From the NCBI RefSeq assembly GCF_012273515.2, contig NZ_CP050975.2, positions 2,232,001 through 2,296,000 on the forward strand: DNA of 64,000 nt, written 5' to 3'. A program made the translations under genes and the position numbers. This stretch comes from Streptomyces sp. RPA4-2 (lineage in GTDB: Bacteria > Actinomycetota > Actinomycetes > Streptomycetales > Streptomycetaceae). Below are positions 8,445 to 18,998 of this stretch, in pieces. How positions within the stretch are numbered: position 1 is the stretch's first letter; each line of letters opens with the position of its first letter. A model generated the notes under the pieces. That model did no database searches and had not been told where the DNA came from. It saw nothing but the letters and a program-made list of their open reading frames with translations.

Positions 8445-9314
8445 TCAGTCCGCCGGGGTGACCGTCACGGAGAGGTCGTTGTCGCGCGTGTAGTAGGGGC
8501 CGGCCGTCAGCGGGCCGTGCGGCGTCCGCACGGTGGTCCTGGGGTGGAGGAGGACGGTCTTCTTGTCGGCGATGTCGTCGAGCAGCCGCGCGACGCGCAC
8601 CCGGGGCCCGCTCTCCCCCGCCGGCCGCAGCCAGAGGTCCCAGACGCCGGGCCGCAGGGCGTCGTACGCCACCGTGAAGCCGAACTCGGTCTGGTCCACG
8701 GCCACTTCGGCACGCACCAGGGCACCGGGCACGTCCCGGTGGCACACCTCGGCATACGCGTCCGGTGCGAGCCCGACACCGTACACACGACCGCGTATCC
8801 CCAGGCCCCGCTCCCCGCGGCCCAGTTCGACCGCCTCCGCGTGCGGGGCGCGCAGCCAGCTGCGGACGGTGAGGCGGCCGGGCCGGGGCGAGGGTCTCTC
8901 CTGTCCGGGCGGAGCCGGGAACCCGGCGGCGTACGGGATGCGGACGGCGACGTGACCGAGCGCGCCACTGGGGACCCGGGCGACGAGTGAGCGCAGGTCG
9001 TTGACGCCGGGGGCGAGGCGGCGCGGTTCTCCGCCCGCCACCTGTGCGAACGCGTCCCAACGGCCCTCGGGCAGGGGGACGCTGCTGGGCAGGGCGGCAC
9101 GCAGCCGACCGTCCCCGGCGGGGGTCAGCGGCAGCCTGACCTCCTCGTGAGCCCCGCGGCGGCGCAGCACGAGGAGCGCGGCACCCGGCTCGCCGGTGTC
9201 GGTGACGTCGAAGGTCAGCCCGCCCGCGGAGTCGGCGATGCAGTCGGCGCACGGGGGCACGGCGGTGTCCGCGTCGGCGCGCCGTCGCGCGGCCCGCGGG
9301 ACCGGCGTCATCAT
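8445..9314 (-). CDS. Conserved hypothetical protein, beta-rich
   Basis: About 289 residues from ATG 9314, which has AAGGGAC about 10 nt upstream. I do not recognise a named domain. The composition suggests a repeated beta-sandwich arrangement: strands with LPEGRWDAFAQVAGG near 100 and GVWDLWLRPAG near 230 look like two related modules. It resembles proteins annotated loosely as 'transferase' next to glycosyltransferases in Streptomyces, in which such modules accompany sugar-transfer domains, but no catalytic motif is visible. There is no signal peptide or membrane helix. Confidence 0.7.
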   Translation of the reverse strand: MMTPVPRAARRRADADTAVPPCADCIADSAGGLTFDVTDTGEPGAALLVLRRRGAHEEVRLPLTPAGDGRLRAALPSSVPLPEGRWDAFAQVAGGEPRRLAPGVNDLRSLVARVPSGALGHVAVRIPYAAGFPAPPGQERPSPRPGRLTVRSWLRAPHAEAVELGRGERGLGIRGRVYGVGLAPDAYAEVCHRDVPGALVRAEVAVDQTEFGFTVAYDALRPGVWDLWLRPAGESGPRVRVARLLDDIADKKTVLLHPRTTVRTPHGPLTAGPYYTRDNDLSVTVTPAD

Positions 9315-9599
9315 GCGGGGCGTCCCTTGCTCGCGTGGACCTCTTGGGTGATGAGACCGCGGACCCGGCCGATTGGTTGCCTCCCACCGGCACATCAGGG
9401 CTCGTGGAACAGCCGCGGCATCACGAGAAGCAGCCGTCGCTCATGTCGCCCTCCCCCGAAAGCCCCACGCGTGGGACTCCCGTGGCCCCGGACCCGGTGG
9501 CGCCCGGGAACAGGACGGCCAGGCCTCCCGCTTCCGGGTGGCCTGGCGTCGGGCCCCGTCCGGGCCCCTCCGGCCTCTGAGCCGCGCCGCGCCCCGGCG

Positions 9600-9633
9600 G
9601 GGTCCCGTCCGGTCGGACGACCGGACGGGACCC
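9600..9633. terminator. Hairpin terminator of the Rpf-like gene
   Basis: Perfect 15-bp arms (9600-9614 and 9619-9633) with a 4-nt loop, 27 nt downstream of the minus-strand stop at 9661. Confidence 0.75.
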
Positions 9634-9660
9634 TGTGCCCGGGGTCGGGTCAGGCGGTGC

Positions 9661-10910
<1,250 letters not shown>

Positions 10911-11684
10911 GTGCCGCGCATGCTCGACGTCAGCGACGACGTACGCGCCGAGATCGGCGACGAAGAAGCCGACCGGCTGCTCGCCGGAGAGAACGCCCCG
11001 GGCAGTTACGACTGCACGTCCTGCCGCACACCGGGCGACTCGGAACAGGAGCGCACCAGCACCGTCCTGTTCATCGGCGACGAGACCGCCGTCCTCGCCT
11101 TCGCCCACGCCACCTGCCTGCCCTCACAGGTCGTACAGGTCACCGAGGAGCAACTGCAGGGCGCCGTCCGCTCGATCAACCCCGACGGCGCGCCCGGCCA
11201 GTCCGCCCCGGAGCAGGCCGTGCTCGGCGTCACCAGCGGACTCGTCCTGCTGGGCGGCGAGTTGCACCCGGCGCTCGTCGTCGAACCGACCGGCCCCATC
11301 GTGCGCCCCGGTTCGACGGACATCGGCGACGACTTCCTGCCGCTCCTGATCGAGCAGGGCTTCATGCCGGTGACCCAGCTGCACTCGGTGCCGCCCGTGC
11401 TGCACGGCTGGTCGGTCCTGCTCGCCATGGGCCAGCTGCACGCCGTGCTCCAGCCGGGGACCGGCGGCGGCTCGCCCGTCGCCTGGTGGCAGGCGCACCA
11501 GGCGCTCCAGGTCGCCGAGAGCTGGCGGGCGGCCGCCAACAAGCACCAGCAGGTGCTGCTGTTCGCCGCTCCGGTCGGCTCGATCGGCCGGCAGCCCCGT
11601 GAGGACCTGCTGCGCGACGCGCTGGACAAGGCCGCGGCCAACGGAAAGCTGGTGGCCGCGGCGATGCCGCTCGCCGGTACGTGA
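10911..11684 (+). CDS. Conserved actinobacterial hypothetical protein
   Basis: About 257 residues from GTG 10911, preceded by GAGGAG at a 7-8 nt spacing. There is no signal peptide or membrane segment. A Cys pair lies near residue 38 (YDCTSCRTPG) and a third Cys follows in AHATCLPSQ at about 70, possibly a small metal or redox site. The rest is a mixed alpha/beta protein with a His-rich central part. It is single-copy with a normal codon pattern, so it is a real gene. Function unknown. Confidence 0.75.
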   Translation: MPRMLDVSDDVRAEIGDEEADRLLAGENAPGSYDCTSCRTPGDSEQERTSTVLFIGDETAVLAFAHATCLPSQVVQVTEEQLQGAVRSINPDGAPGQSAPEQAVLGVTSGLVLLGGELHPALVVEPTGPIVRPGSTDIGDDFLPLLIEQGFMPVTQLHSVPPVLHGWSVLLAMGQLHAVLQPGTGGGSPVAWWQAHQALQVAESWRAAANKHQQVLLFAAPVGSIGRQPREDLLRDALDKAAANGKLVAAAMPLAGT

Positions 11685-11863
11685 GCGCTCTCCCCGGGGG
11701 CGCGGGCCACCGCGCTCGTGCCGACCGCTCCGGTCACCCGGCCGACCCCGGCCGTCCCTGACCGAGCGCACGGTCGTCCGCACCCCCGAGGGCGTCGAGC
11801 GTCCCCCGGACGCCGGATCCGGGTCCCCGCTGACCTGCGAAAGCGACGCGGCGGCCGCATCCG

Positions 11864-12301
11864 TTGGGCGATGGGGTCGTTGGCACATACGTGCACACCT
11901 ACGACGCCCCCCGCCGCCGCCAGTCCCTCCAGCCGGTCCCGCCCGCGCGACCGGCCCAGGATCACCAGGGCGACCCCTCGGCCACGCCGATCTACGACGC
12001 GCTCTACGCCGAGTGGGCCAGATGCTTCAGGGCGCTGCCCGGCGACCGGCACGGCGAGGAGGAGCTCGGCTTCACGGCTTTCGGGAATCTGGCGCACGGC
12101 ACGGGCGGGTACGGATCGTCCTCGTACACCTCGTCGTTCAGCTCCTACAGCGCGGGGGCCTACTCCGCGCGCCACGGCGGTGTGACGCCGGGGCACACCA
12201 CGACGGCGACGGCCGTCTGGCAGCCGGGCGGGCGGCAGCAGGGCACGGGCATGCACCACGTCCCGGCCGCCCTGCCGCCCGCGCCACGCCGGGGGCTCTG
12301 A
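11864..12301 (+). CDS. Small Ser/Tyr/Gly-rich hypothetical protein
   Basis: 145 residues from the ATG at 11864; the start is uncertain because no good ribosome site is visible. The N-terminal half has ATPIYDALYAEWARCFRALPGD. The centre is low-complexity and Ser/Tyr-rich (TGGYGSSSYTSSFSSYSAG) and the C terminus is Pro/Ala-rich. It resembles small disordered proteins found across Streptomyces. No function can be assigned. Confidence 0.6.
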   Translation: MGDGVVGTYVHTYDAPRRRQSLQPVPPARPAQDHQGDPSATPIYDALYAEWARCFRALPGDRHGEEELGFTAFGNLAHGTGGYGSSSYTSSFSSYSAGAYSARHGGVTPGHTTTATAVWQPGGRQQGTGMHHVPAALPPAPRRGL

Positions 12302-12320
12302 GCGGAAACGATCGGTCGAA

Positions 12321-12360
12321 CGGGTGAGGGGCGGCTCCCATGGGAGCCGCCCCTCACCCG
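12321..12360. terminator. Bidirectional terminator, 40-bp perfect palindrome
   Basis: A perfect 20+20-bp palindrome without a spacer between the convergent hypothetical gene (stop 12301) and der (stop 12379). It can end transcription from both sides. Confidence 0.85.
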
Positions 12361-12378
12361 TTGCCGCCGCTCTCGCGA

Positions 12379-13866
12379 CTACTTCTTCTTGTTGACGCCG
12401 CGCTTCTCGCGCACCCGGACCGAGATGTGGATCGGCGTGCCCTCGAAGCTGAACTCCTCGCGCAGCCGGCGCTCGATGAAGCGCCGGTAGCCGTGCTCGA
12501 TGAAGCCGGAGGCGAAGAGCACGAACCGCGGCGGCTTGGTGCCCGCCTGCGTGCCGAACAGGATGCGGGGCTGCTTGCCGCCGCGGACCGGGTGCGGGTG
12601 GGCGGCGACCAGCTCGCCCAGGAAGGCGTTCAGGCGGCCGGTCGGGACACGGGTCTCCCAGCCGTCCAGGGCCGTCTCGATCGCCGGGACGAGCTTCTCC
12701 ATGTGCCGGCCGGTACGGGCCGAGACGTTCACCCGGGGCGCCCAGGCCACCTGGGCGAGCTCGGTCTCGATCTCCCGCTCCAGGTAGTAGCGGCGCTCCT
12801 CGTCGAGGGTGTCCCACTTGTTGAAGGCGAGGACGATCGCGCGGCCCGCGTCGACCGCCATGGTGACGATCCGCTGGTCCTGCACGGAGATGGTCTCGGA
12901 CGCGTCGATCAGGATGACCGCGACCTCGGCCTTCTCGACGGCGGCGGCGGTGCGCAGCGAGGCGTAGTAGTCCGCGCCCTGCTGGAGGTGGACGCGCTTG
13001 CGGATGCCCGCCGTGTCGACGAACTTCCAGGTGATGCCGCCGAGTTCGATGAGCTCGTCGACCGGGTCACGGGTGGTGCCCGCGACCTCGTTGACGACCA
13101 CGCGGTCCTCGCCCGCCACCTTGTTCAGCAGGGAGGACTTGCCGACGTTCGGGCGGCCGATGAGGGCGATGCGGCGGGGGCCGCCCACCGCGGTGCCGAA
13201 GGTCTGCGCCGGGGCCTCGGGCAGCGCCTCCAGGACGGCGTCGAGCATGTCGCCGGTGCCGCGGCCGTGCAGCGCGGAGACCGGGTGCGGCTCGCCGAGA
13301 CCGAGGGCCCACAGGTACGAGGCGTCGGCCTCGCCGCTCATGCCGTCGACCTTGTTGGCGCACAGGACGACGGGCTTGCCGGCCTTGCGCAGCAGCCGTA
13401 CGACCGCCTCGTCGGTGTCGGTCGCGCCGACCTTGGCGTCGACGACGAAGACGACCGCGTCGGCGGCCTCGATCGCGTACTCGGCCTGCGCGGCGACGGA
13501 CGCGTCGATGCCGAGGACGTCCTGCTCCCAGCCGCCGGTGTCGACGAGCTTGAAGCGGCGGCCCGCCCACTCGGCCTCGTAGGTGACGCGGTCGCGGGTG
13601 ACACCGGGCTTGTCCTCGACGACGGCCTCGCGGCGGCCGATGATCCGGTTCACCAGGGTCGACTTGCCGACGTTCGGGCGGCCGACGACGGCGAGGACGG
13701 GCAGCGGGCCGTGGCCCGCCTCGTCGATCGCGCCCTCGACGTCCTCGATGTCGAAGCCCTCTTCCGCGGCGAGCTCCATGAAGTCCGCGTACTCGGCATC
13801 GCCAAGCGCCCCGTGCTCGTGCTCGGCGGGGCCGGCCGAGCCGTCGGGCTGGATGTGGTCGTTCAT
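12379..13866 (-). CDS. der: Ribosome-assembly GTPase Der (EngA)
   Basis: A 495-residue tandem-GTPase protein needed for 50S subunit maturation. The first G domain has GRPNVGKST at about 62-70 and the second GRPNVGKSS at about 238; each is followed by its switch and NKxD-type motifs (CANKVDG; FNKWDT). A C-terminal KH-like domain ends in a Lys-rich tail. The N-terminal acidic extension of about 50 residues is longer than in E. coli and typical of actinobacteria. It is the last gene of the aroH-tyrA-cmk-plsC-der series, with the cmk-der neighbourhood shared with mycobacteria. Confidence 0.97.
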   Translation of the reverse strand: MNDHIQPDGSAGPAEHEHGALGDAEYADFMELAAEEGFDIEDVEGAIDEAGHGPLPVLAVVGRPNVGKSTLVNRIIGRREAVVEDKPGVTRDRVTYEAEWAGRRFKLVDTGGWEQDVLGIDASVAAQAEYAIEAADAVVFVVDAKVGATDTDEAVVRLLRKAGKPVVLCANKVDGMSGEADASYLWALGLGEPHPVSALHGRGTGDMLDAVLEALPEAPAQTFGTAVGGPRRIALIGRPNVGKSSLLNKVAGEDRVVVNEVAGTTRDPVDELIELGGITWKFVDTAGIRKRVHLQQGADYYASLRTAAAVEKAEVAVILIDASETISVQDQRIVTMAVDAGRAIVLAFNKWDTLDEERRYYLEREIETELAQVAWAPRVNVSARTGRHMEKLVPAIETALDGWETRVPTGRLNAFLGELVAAHPHPVRGGKQPRILFGTQAGTKPPRFVLFASGFIEHGYRRFIERRLREEFSFEGTPIHISVRVREKRGVNKKK

Positions 13867-13944
13867 GAAGTCCGTACCTCGTCGTTCATTCGTGGTGATC
13901 GGTGGACCGCCCGCACATCGGGTGATCCACTACTCAAGTGTCGC

Positions 13945-14619
13945 CTAGTGCCCGGTGGGGCGCCCGGCGGTTTCCGGGCGTCCGGTCAGACGCCTGGCAT
14001 GGTCCAGGTGGGCGCTCAGCTGTTTCTGGATGCGCGTGGTCGCCTCGTCCAGCGCCTTGCGCGTACGTCGCCCGCTGCCGTCGCCCGCCTCGAAGGGGTC
14101 TCCGAAGACGACGTCGACCCGGCTGCGCAGCGGGGGGAGCCCCTTGGTCAGCCGGCTGCCCTTCCCGGAACTTCCCAGTACCGCCACCGGGACGATCGGG
14201 GCGCCGCTGCGGACCGCGAAATAGGCGAGCCCGGCGCGCAGCGAGGCGAAGTCGCCCTCGCCCCGGGTGCCCTCCGGGAAGATGCCGAGCACCCCGCCGG
14301 CCGACAGGACGCCGAGGGCCTGGGTGATCGCCGTGCGGTCGGTGGTCGTCCGGTCGACCTTGACCTGCCCGATACCGAGCAGGAAGGGGTCGAGAGGGCC
14401 GATGAACGCTTCCTTCTTGATCAGGAAGTGTGTGGGCCGGGGTGCCACGCCCATGACCATCGGACCGTCGATGTTGTGCGAGTGGTTCACGGCGAGGATC
14501 GCCGGGCCGGTCGCGGGGACCTTCCAGGCGCCGAGCACGCGCGGCTTCCACAAGCCGTACATCAGTCCGACGCCGATACGGCGCCCGATCTCGGCGCCTC
14601 TCTCGGAGGGTGGGGTCAC
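13945..14619 (-). CDS. 1-acylglycerol-3-phosphate acyltransferase (PlsC family)
   Basis: About 224 residues from GTG 14619, which overlaps the cmk stop by 4 nt (GTGA), so translation is coupled. The PlsC domain carries the catalytic HX4D box (NHSHNID), the substrate-binding FPEGTRG and a hydrophobic stretch (GAPIVPVAVLG). It should acylate lysophosphatidic acid, or a related lipid, at the membrane. Lying between cmk and der, it belongs to the arrangement commonly seen in Streptomyces. Confidence 0.9.
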   Translation of the reverse strand: MTPPSERGAEIGRRIGVGLMYGLWKPRVLGAWKVPATGPAILAVNHSHNIDGPMVMGVAPRPTHFLIKKEAFIGPLDPFLLGIGQVKVDRTTTDRTAITQALGVLSAGGVLGIFPEGTRGEGDFASLRAGLAYFAVRSGAPIVPVAVLGSSGKGSRLTKGLPPLRSRVDVVFGDPFEAGDGSGRRTRKALDEATTRIQKQLSAHLDHARRLTGRPETAGRPTGH

Positions 14620-15311
14620 TTGGCGGCCCGCTTCTCCTCGACGAGGGTGACGACGCACTCTATGACCTGCTGGAGCGTGAGGTCGGAGGTGTCCACCTCG
14701 ACCGCGTCGTCCGCCTTGGCGAGCGGAGAGGTCTTGCGGCTGGAGTCGGCCGCGTCCCGCTTCAGCAGGGCCTCGCGCGTCGCCCGGACGTCGGCGCCCT
14801 TCAGCTCACCGCTGCGGCGGGCGGCACGCGCCTCCGGGGAGGCGGTGAGGAAGATCTTCAGGTCGGCGTCGGGCAGCACCGTGGTGCCGATGTCCCGTCC
14901 TTCGACGACGATGCCGTCCTCCGCGCCCGCGGCGATCGAACGCTGCAGCTCGGTGATCCGGGCGCGCACCTCGGGCACCGCGCTGACCGCGCTGACCTTG
15001 GAGGTGACCTCCTGGGTGCGGATCGGGCCCGCGACGTCGGTCCCGTCGACCGAGATGGCCGGCGCGGACGGGTCGGTGCCGGAGACGATCTCCGGCTTGC
15101 CCGCGACGGCGGCGATCGCCGTCGGGTCCGTGATGTCGATGCCGTTGCTCACCATCCACCAGGTGATCGCCCGGTACTGCGCGCCCGTGTCCAGGTAGCT
15201 GAGGCCCAGCTGCGCGGCCACCGCCTTGGAGGTGCTCGACTTGCCCGTGCCGGAGGGGCCGTCGATGGCGACAATCACTGCCGGGGCGGTCCGGGCGGCG
15301 CCGTTTTCCAC
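14616..15311 (-). CDS. cmk: Cytidylate kinase
   Basis: A 231-residue nucleoside monophosphate kinase converting CMP/dCMP to the diphosphates. The P-loop is GPSGTGKSS (about residues 18-26). The NMP-binding region includes YLDTGAQYRA, and EGRDIGTTVLPDADLKIFLTAS is the conserved signature further on. The start is GTG 15311, with AGGAAGG about 9 nt upstream; the much longer open frame beyond it is an overlap artefact. It is coupled to plsC downstream. Confidence 0.96.
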   Translation of the reverse strand: MENGAARTAPAVIVAIDGPSGTGKSSTSKAVAAQLGLSYLDTGAQYRAITWWMVSNGIDITDPTAIAAVAGKPEIVSGTDPSAPAISVDGTDVAGPIRTQEVTSKVSAVSAVPEVRARITELQRSIAAGAEDGIVVEGRDIGTTVLPDADLKIFLTASPEARAARRSGELKGADVRATREALLKRDAADSSRKTSPLAKADDAVEVDTSDLTLQQVIECVVTLVEEKRAAK

Positions 15312-15475
15312 GGTGGAGACACCTTCCTGGTGCGGGGTGGAGGTCTGTGCGGGACGCGAACGCGCCCCGCACAAGGTTACTGGTTCCCCAGGCCCCGTAT
15401 TACTGGCCTTGTCGCCGCTCCCCCGCACCGGCTCTTCCCGGCCCGCGCGGCGAGGGCCCCGCACCCCCGGTCGCC

Positions 15476-16561
15476 CTACTGGCGCAGCGCCCAGCCCCGG
15501 TCCCGCAGCGCCGCACTCAGCACGGGCACGGCCTTCGGCTCGACCATCAGCTGGACCAGACCGGCCTGCCGGCCCGTCGCGTGCTCGATCCGTACGTCCT
15601 CGACGTTGACGCCGGCCGCCCCGGCGTCGGCGAAGATGCGGGCCAGCTGGCCCGGCTGGTCGTCGATGAGGACGGCGACCGTCTCGTACGTCAACGGAGC
15701 GGCGCCGTGCTTGCCGGGGACCCGTACCTGGCCCGCGTTGCCGCGCCGCAGCATCTCCTCGATGCCGCCGGCGCCCTCGCGGCGCTTGGCCTCGTCGGAG
15801 GACTGGAGGGCACGCAGCGCCAGGACCGTCTCGTCGAGGTCGGCGGAGACGTCCGCGAGGAGGTCGGCGACCGGTCCCGGGTTCGCGGAGAGGATGTCGA
15901 TCCACATCCGGGGGTCCGAGGCCGCGATCCTGGTCACGTCGCGGATGCCCTGCCCGCAGAGCCGTACCGCCGCCTCCTCCGCGTGCTGCAGACGCGCGGC
16001 GACCATGCTGGACACCAGGTGCGGCATGTGCGAGACGAGCGCGACCGCCCGGTCGTGGGCGTCGGCGTCCATGACGACGGGGAGCGCGCGGCAGTGCGAG
16101 ACCAGTTCCAGCGCGAGGTTCAGGACCTCGGTGTCCGTGTCCCGGGTGGGCGTCAGGACCCAGGGGCGGCCCTCGAAGAGGTCACCCGTCGCGGCCAGCG
16201 GGCCCGACTTCTCGCGCCCCGACATGGGGTGCGAGCCGATGTACGCGGAGAGGTCGAGGCCGAGGGCCTCCAGTTCACGGCGCGGGCCGCCCTTGACGCT
16301 CGCCACGTCGAGATAGCCGCGCGCGGCCCCGCGCCGCATGGCGTCCGCGAGGGTCGCCGCCACGTGCGCGGGCGGGGCCGCGATGATCGCGAGGTCCACG
16401 GGCCCGGTGGGCGGCTCCTCGGTGCCGGCGCCGAGCGCGGCCGCCGTGCGGGCCTGCTCCGGGTCGTGGTCGGTGAGGTGGACGACGACGCCCCGCTGGG
16501 CGAGCGCGAGCGCCGCCGAGGTGCCGATCAGGCCGGTTCCGATGACGAGTGCGGTTCTCAC
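15476..16561 (-). CDS. tyrA: Prephenate dehydrogenase with ACT domain
   Basis: About 361 residues from GTG 16561, which overlaps the aroH stop by 4 nt (GTGA). The N-terminal Rossmann motif is VIGTGLIGTSAALAL; the substrate region has GSHPMSGREKSG with the key His. A C-terminal ACT domain (about 290-355, with DDQPGQLARIFADAGAAGVNVEDV) gives probable feedback control by an aromatic amino acid. It oxidatively decarboxylates prephenate toward tyrosine. Together with aroH it converts chorismate to 4-hydroxyphenylpyruvate. Confidence 0.95.
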   Translation of the reverse strand: MRTALVIGTGLIGTSAALALAQRGVVVHLTDHDPEQARTAAALGAGTEEPPTGPVDLAIIAAPPAHVAATLADAMRRGAARGYLDVASVKGGPRRELEALGLDLSAYIGSHPMSGREKSGPLAATGDLFEGRPWVLTPTRDTDTEVLNLALELVSHCRALPVVMDADAHDRAVALVSHMPHLVSSMVAARLQHAEEAAVRLCGQGIRDVTRIAASDPRMWIDILSANPGPVADLLADVSADLDETVLALRALQSSDEAKRREGAGGIEEMLRRGNAGQVRVPGKHGAAPLTYETVAVLIDDQPGQLARIFADAGAAGVNVEDVRIEHATGRQAGLVQLMVEPKAVPVLSAALRDRGWALRQ

Positions 16562-16920
16562 TGGGCGATGTCCTTGCGCAGGGCGCCCGCGGCGCCCAGG
16601 TAGACGTGCGCGATGTCGGCACGGGGCCGGTCGGACTCGATGTGCGCGAGGATCCGTACGACGCGGGGCATCGCGCCCTCGATGTCCAGCTCCTGCGCGC
16701 AGATCAGCGGTACGTCGACGATGCCCAGCTTGCGGGCCGCGGCCGCCGGGAAGTCGCTGTGCAGATCGGGCGTCGCGGTGAACCAGACGCTGATCAGGTC
16801 GTCCGTGGTGAGACCGTTCCGCTCCAGGACGGCGGTGAGCAGCTCGCCGACCCGCTCCTCCATGTGACCGGCCTCGTCCCGCTCCAGTTGGACGGCGCCC
16901 CGGACCGCTCGTACCGCCAC
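16558..16920 (-). CDS. aroH: Chorismate mutase, AroH class
   Basis: A 120-residue trimeric-type (Bacillus AroH-like) chorismate mutase. It begins MAVRAVRGAVQLERDE, with the active-site Arg of AVRGA, and includes SVWFTATPDLHSDFPAAAAR and VPLICAQELDIEGAMPRVVRI, both diagnostic. It catalyses chorismate to prephenate and directly precedes tyrA with coupled translation. In many Streptomyces another AroQ-type mutase also exists, so this may serve mainly the tyrosine branch. Confidence 0.95.
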   Translation of the reverse strand: MAVRAVRGAVQLERDEAGHMEERVGELLTAVLERNGLTTDDLISVWFTATPDLHSDFPAAAARKLGIVDVPLICAQELDIEGAMPRVVRILAHIESDRPRADIAHVYLGAAGALRKDIAQ

Positions 16921-17041
16921 GGCAATGCTCCTCGCTGATCTGCGTACACGTCTGCCACACCAGCGTAGTCAGCCCGCGGGCGCGCCGGTGCGCGGCGCCC
17001 GCCTGACGAGACGGGCACCGCGCTCCGGCCACCTGCCACGG

Positions 17042-17461
17042 TCAGAGCGACTGCTGTCTGATGAGGTCCTCCAGGGAGGCGCCGGACCGCGGCAGCTCGC
17101 CGCCCGGGGTCAGTTTGTCGACCGCCTGCGGCAGGTGCCGGGCGATCTGGTCCGCGGCCTTCTCCGAGCTGACCCCGGTCTGGGCGGCGACCTCCTGGAG
17201 GGTGTCGGCGGGCAGTGCCTGCGCGACCTGTTCGGCGGAGACGGGCTTGTTCTCGCCGGTGCCGATCCACGACTGCGCCTGGTCCGCCAGCCCCGACTTC
17301 GTGAGCATGTCCATCAGCCCGCCCAGCGGGTTGCCGCCGCCGCCCTGGCCGTTGGTCAGGGACCGGAGGAGCGAGCCCAGGATGTCGCCCCCGCCGGAGG
17401 CACCGCCCTGCCCGCCGCCGAGGAGACCGCCGAGCAGGCTGCCGAGATCGTTGTCCGCCAT
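17042..17461 (-). CDS. YidB-family (DUF937) protein
   Basis: 139 residues. The Gly-rich N terminus (DLGSLLGGLLGGGQGG) is followed by the family core: LGGLMDMLTKSGLADQAQSWIGTGEN (about 45-70) and SAEQVAQALPADTLQEVAAQTGVSSEKAADQIARHLPQAVDKLTP. No biochemical function is established for the family. It is monocistronic. It ends about 120 nt upstream of aroH, which is transcribed in the same direction. Confidence 0.85.
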   Translation of the reverse strand: MADNDLGSLLGGLLGGGQGGASGGGDILGSLLRSLTNGQGGGGNPLGGLMDMLTKSGLADQAQSWIGTGENKPVSAEQVAQALPADTLQEVAAQTGVSSEKAADQIARHLPQAVDKLTPGGELPRSGASLEDLIRQQSL

Positions 17462-17638
17462 GGGGCGACGCCTTTCGAAGAGTGGGGCCGGGGTGGGTCA
17501 CCCCCGGCCCGAGACCTAGCCAATGTCACTTGAATCACCCCATTCCGCCACTTGTAGTGAGAATGCACCCCGTGCGCCTCTGGACGCCGGGGCGCCGGTC
17601 CGCTCTGATGGCAGAAGACCGCCTCGGGGGAGGCCCGC

Positions 17639-18313
17639 ATGAAGCGCCCAGGACCCTTGCTCACTCTGCTCGCCGGACTGCTTCTCGCCGTGTTCATGCT
17701 GTCGCTCAACGCGACGACGGGGGTGAGGAACGCGTCGTCGTCCCGCCCGCGGACGCCGGGCACCGCGCCGCCGGCGAGCGCGACACCCGGGAAGTCCACG
17801 TCACCGCCGAGCCCGTCACCGTCCGCGTCGCCGTCCGCGAGCCCCGTTCCGAACGCCGACTACGCGGGCCGCACCGACGACGACTCCTCGGCCGTCGCCG
17901 TCTCGCTGCGCGACGGCCGCGCGATCGCCTACTTCTGCGACGGCCATGACAAGGAGTCATGGCTCAAGGGCGACGTCAGGGACGACGGCACCCTGCGGCT
18001 CACCGGAAAGAACGGCGCGGGACTCGACGGCACGCTGCGGGACGGCAGGCGGATCCGCGGCACCGTCGAATTCGGCGGCCGGCACTACGCCTTCACCGCC
18101 GACAAGGCGGTCAAGCCGTCCGGGCTCTACCGCGCGACGGCCACGGTGCGCGGCGCCGAGCTGGACGGCGGCTGGATCGTGCTGCCCGGCGGCAGGCAGG
18201 TCGGCGTCCTCGACCGCGACGGCGAACCGTCCGCGGCACCCGTGATCGACCCGGAGACCGGCGCCGTCACGGTCGACGGGCAGAAGCTCACCGCACGCCC
18301 CGTCACTCCGTGA
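17639..18313 (+). CDS. Membrane-anchored exported protein of unknown function
   Basis: 224 residues. An N-terminal signal anchor (about 7-24, LLTLLAGLLLAVFMLSL) is followed by a Ser/Pro-rich linker (about 33-72) and an extracytoplasmic beta-rich domain (about 75-224). That domain has repeated segments such as LKGDVRDDGTLRLTGKNG and GTLRDGRRIRGTVEFGGRHYAF. It may be a small cell-surface protein. It precedes the DUF6529-like/Rieske pair in the same orientation with a 100-nt gap, so co-expression is possible but unproven. Confidence 0.75.
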   Translation: MKRPGPLLTLLAGLLLAVFMLSLNATTGVRNASSSRPRTPGTAPPASATPGKSTSPPSPSPSASPSASPVPNADYAGRTDDDSSAVAVSLRDGRAIAYFCDGHDKESWLKGDVRDDGTLRLTGKNGAGLDGTLRDGRRIRGTVEFGGRHYAFTADKAVKPSGLYRATATVRGAELDGGWIVLPGGRQVGVLDRDGEPSAAPVIDPETGAVTVDGQKLTARPVTP

Positions 18314-18319
18314 CCCGCT

Positions 18320-18410
18320 CGCCCCTACCCGCTCGACGCCCTTTCCCCGGCCCTTCCCGACCAGGAACCCTTCCCCGGCCCTTTCCCGGCCCATTCCCGA
18401 CCAGGGAGCC
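18320..18410. repeat. Imperfect CCCTTCCCGGCCC-type tandem repeat
   Basis: Two to three imperfect copies of a block containing CCTTTCCCCGGCCCTTCCCG and ACCAGG, lying just upstream of the DUF6529-like gene, whose ribosome site (AGGGAG) forms the end of the last copy. Confidence 0.5.
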
Positions 18411-18413
18411 GAT

Positions 18414-18998
18414 ATGACCGCGGATCCGAACGCCGCCACGCAGGGCTACCCCGCCGACCCGCCCGCCCACCGCCGCCCGCATCCGGCCCGATATCTCGTC
18501 CCGGCCCTGGTGGCCGCGGCCGTCGCGGTCGGCCTCGGCGCGTACGGCAGGACGCACGACCCGACCGGGACCGCCTTCAATCTCGCGGGGTTCAGCAGTA
18601 CGAGCGCGGTGAAGTCGTGGCTGGCCAGCACGGCGTTCGCCTTCGCGCTCGTCCAGTTGGTCTCGGCGTTCATGGTGTACGGGAGACTGCCGGGGCCGAG
18701 CTGGGCAGCGGCCCTGCACCGCTGGTCCGGGCGGGTCGCTTTCCTGGTCGCGGTCCCCGTCGCGGTGCACTGTCTCTACGCGCTGGGTTTCCAGACGTAC
18801 GAGCCGCGCGTGCTGTGGCACTCGCTCCTGGGATGCTTCTTCTTCGGGGCATTCAGTGCCAAAATGCTCCTGCTCCGCTCGGAGCGACTGCCCGGCTGGC
18901 TGCTGCCCGTGGCCGGAGGACTCGTCTTCGTGGTCCTCACCTCCATCTGGCTGACGTCGGCTCTCTGGTTCTTCCGTACGTTCGGAGTGACGACATGA
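18414..18998 (+). CDS. DUF6529-like five-helix membrane protein, possible heme b protein
   Basis: 194 residues with about five membrane helices (roughly 27-44, 68-88, 106-125, 135-154, 162-186). Three histidines are spaced 17 residues apart, H102 in LHRWSGRVAF, H119 in AVHCLYALG and H136 in VLWHSLLG, at matching helix depths, as in cytochrome b561/ferric-reductase-like heme proteins. Its stop overlaps the Rieske ATG by 4 nt (ATGA), so the two are made together. It is probably the membrane electron-transfer partner of the Rieske protein. Heme binding is inference. Confidence 0.78.
   Translation: MTADPNAATQGYPADPPAHRRPHPARYLVPALVAAAVAVGLGAYGRTHDPTGTAFNLAGFSSTSAVKSWLASTAFAFALVQLVSAFMVYGRLPGPSWAAALHRWSGRVAFLVAVPVAVHCLYALGFQTYEPRVLWHSLLGCFFFGAFSAKMLLLRSERLPGWLLPVAGGLVFVVLTSIWLTSALWFFRTFGVTT

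Noticed and set aside
12340..15198. 952-residue plus-strand open frame opposite der, plsC and cmk
   Set aside because: Antisense shadow of three well-identified genes; no domain and no start signal.
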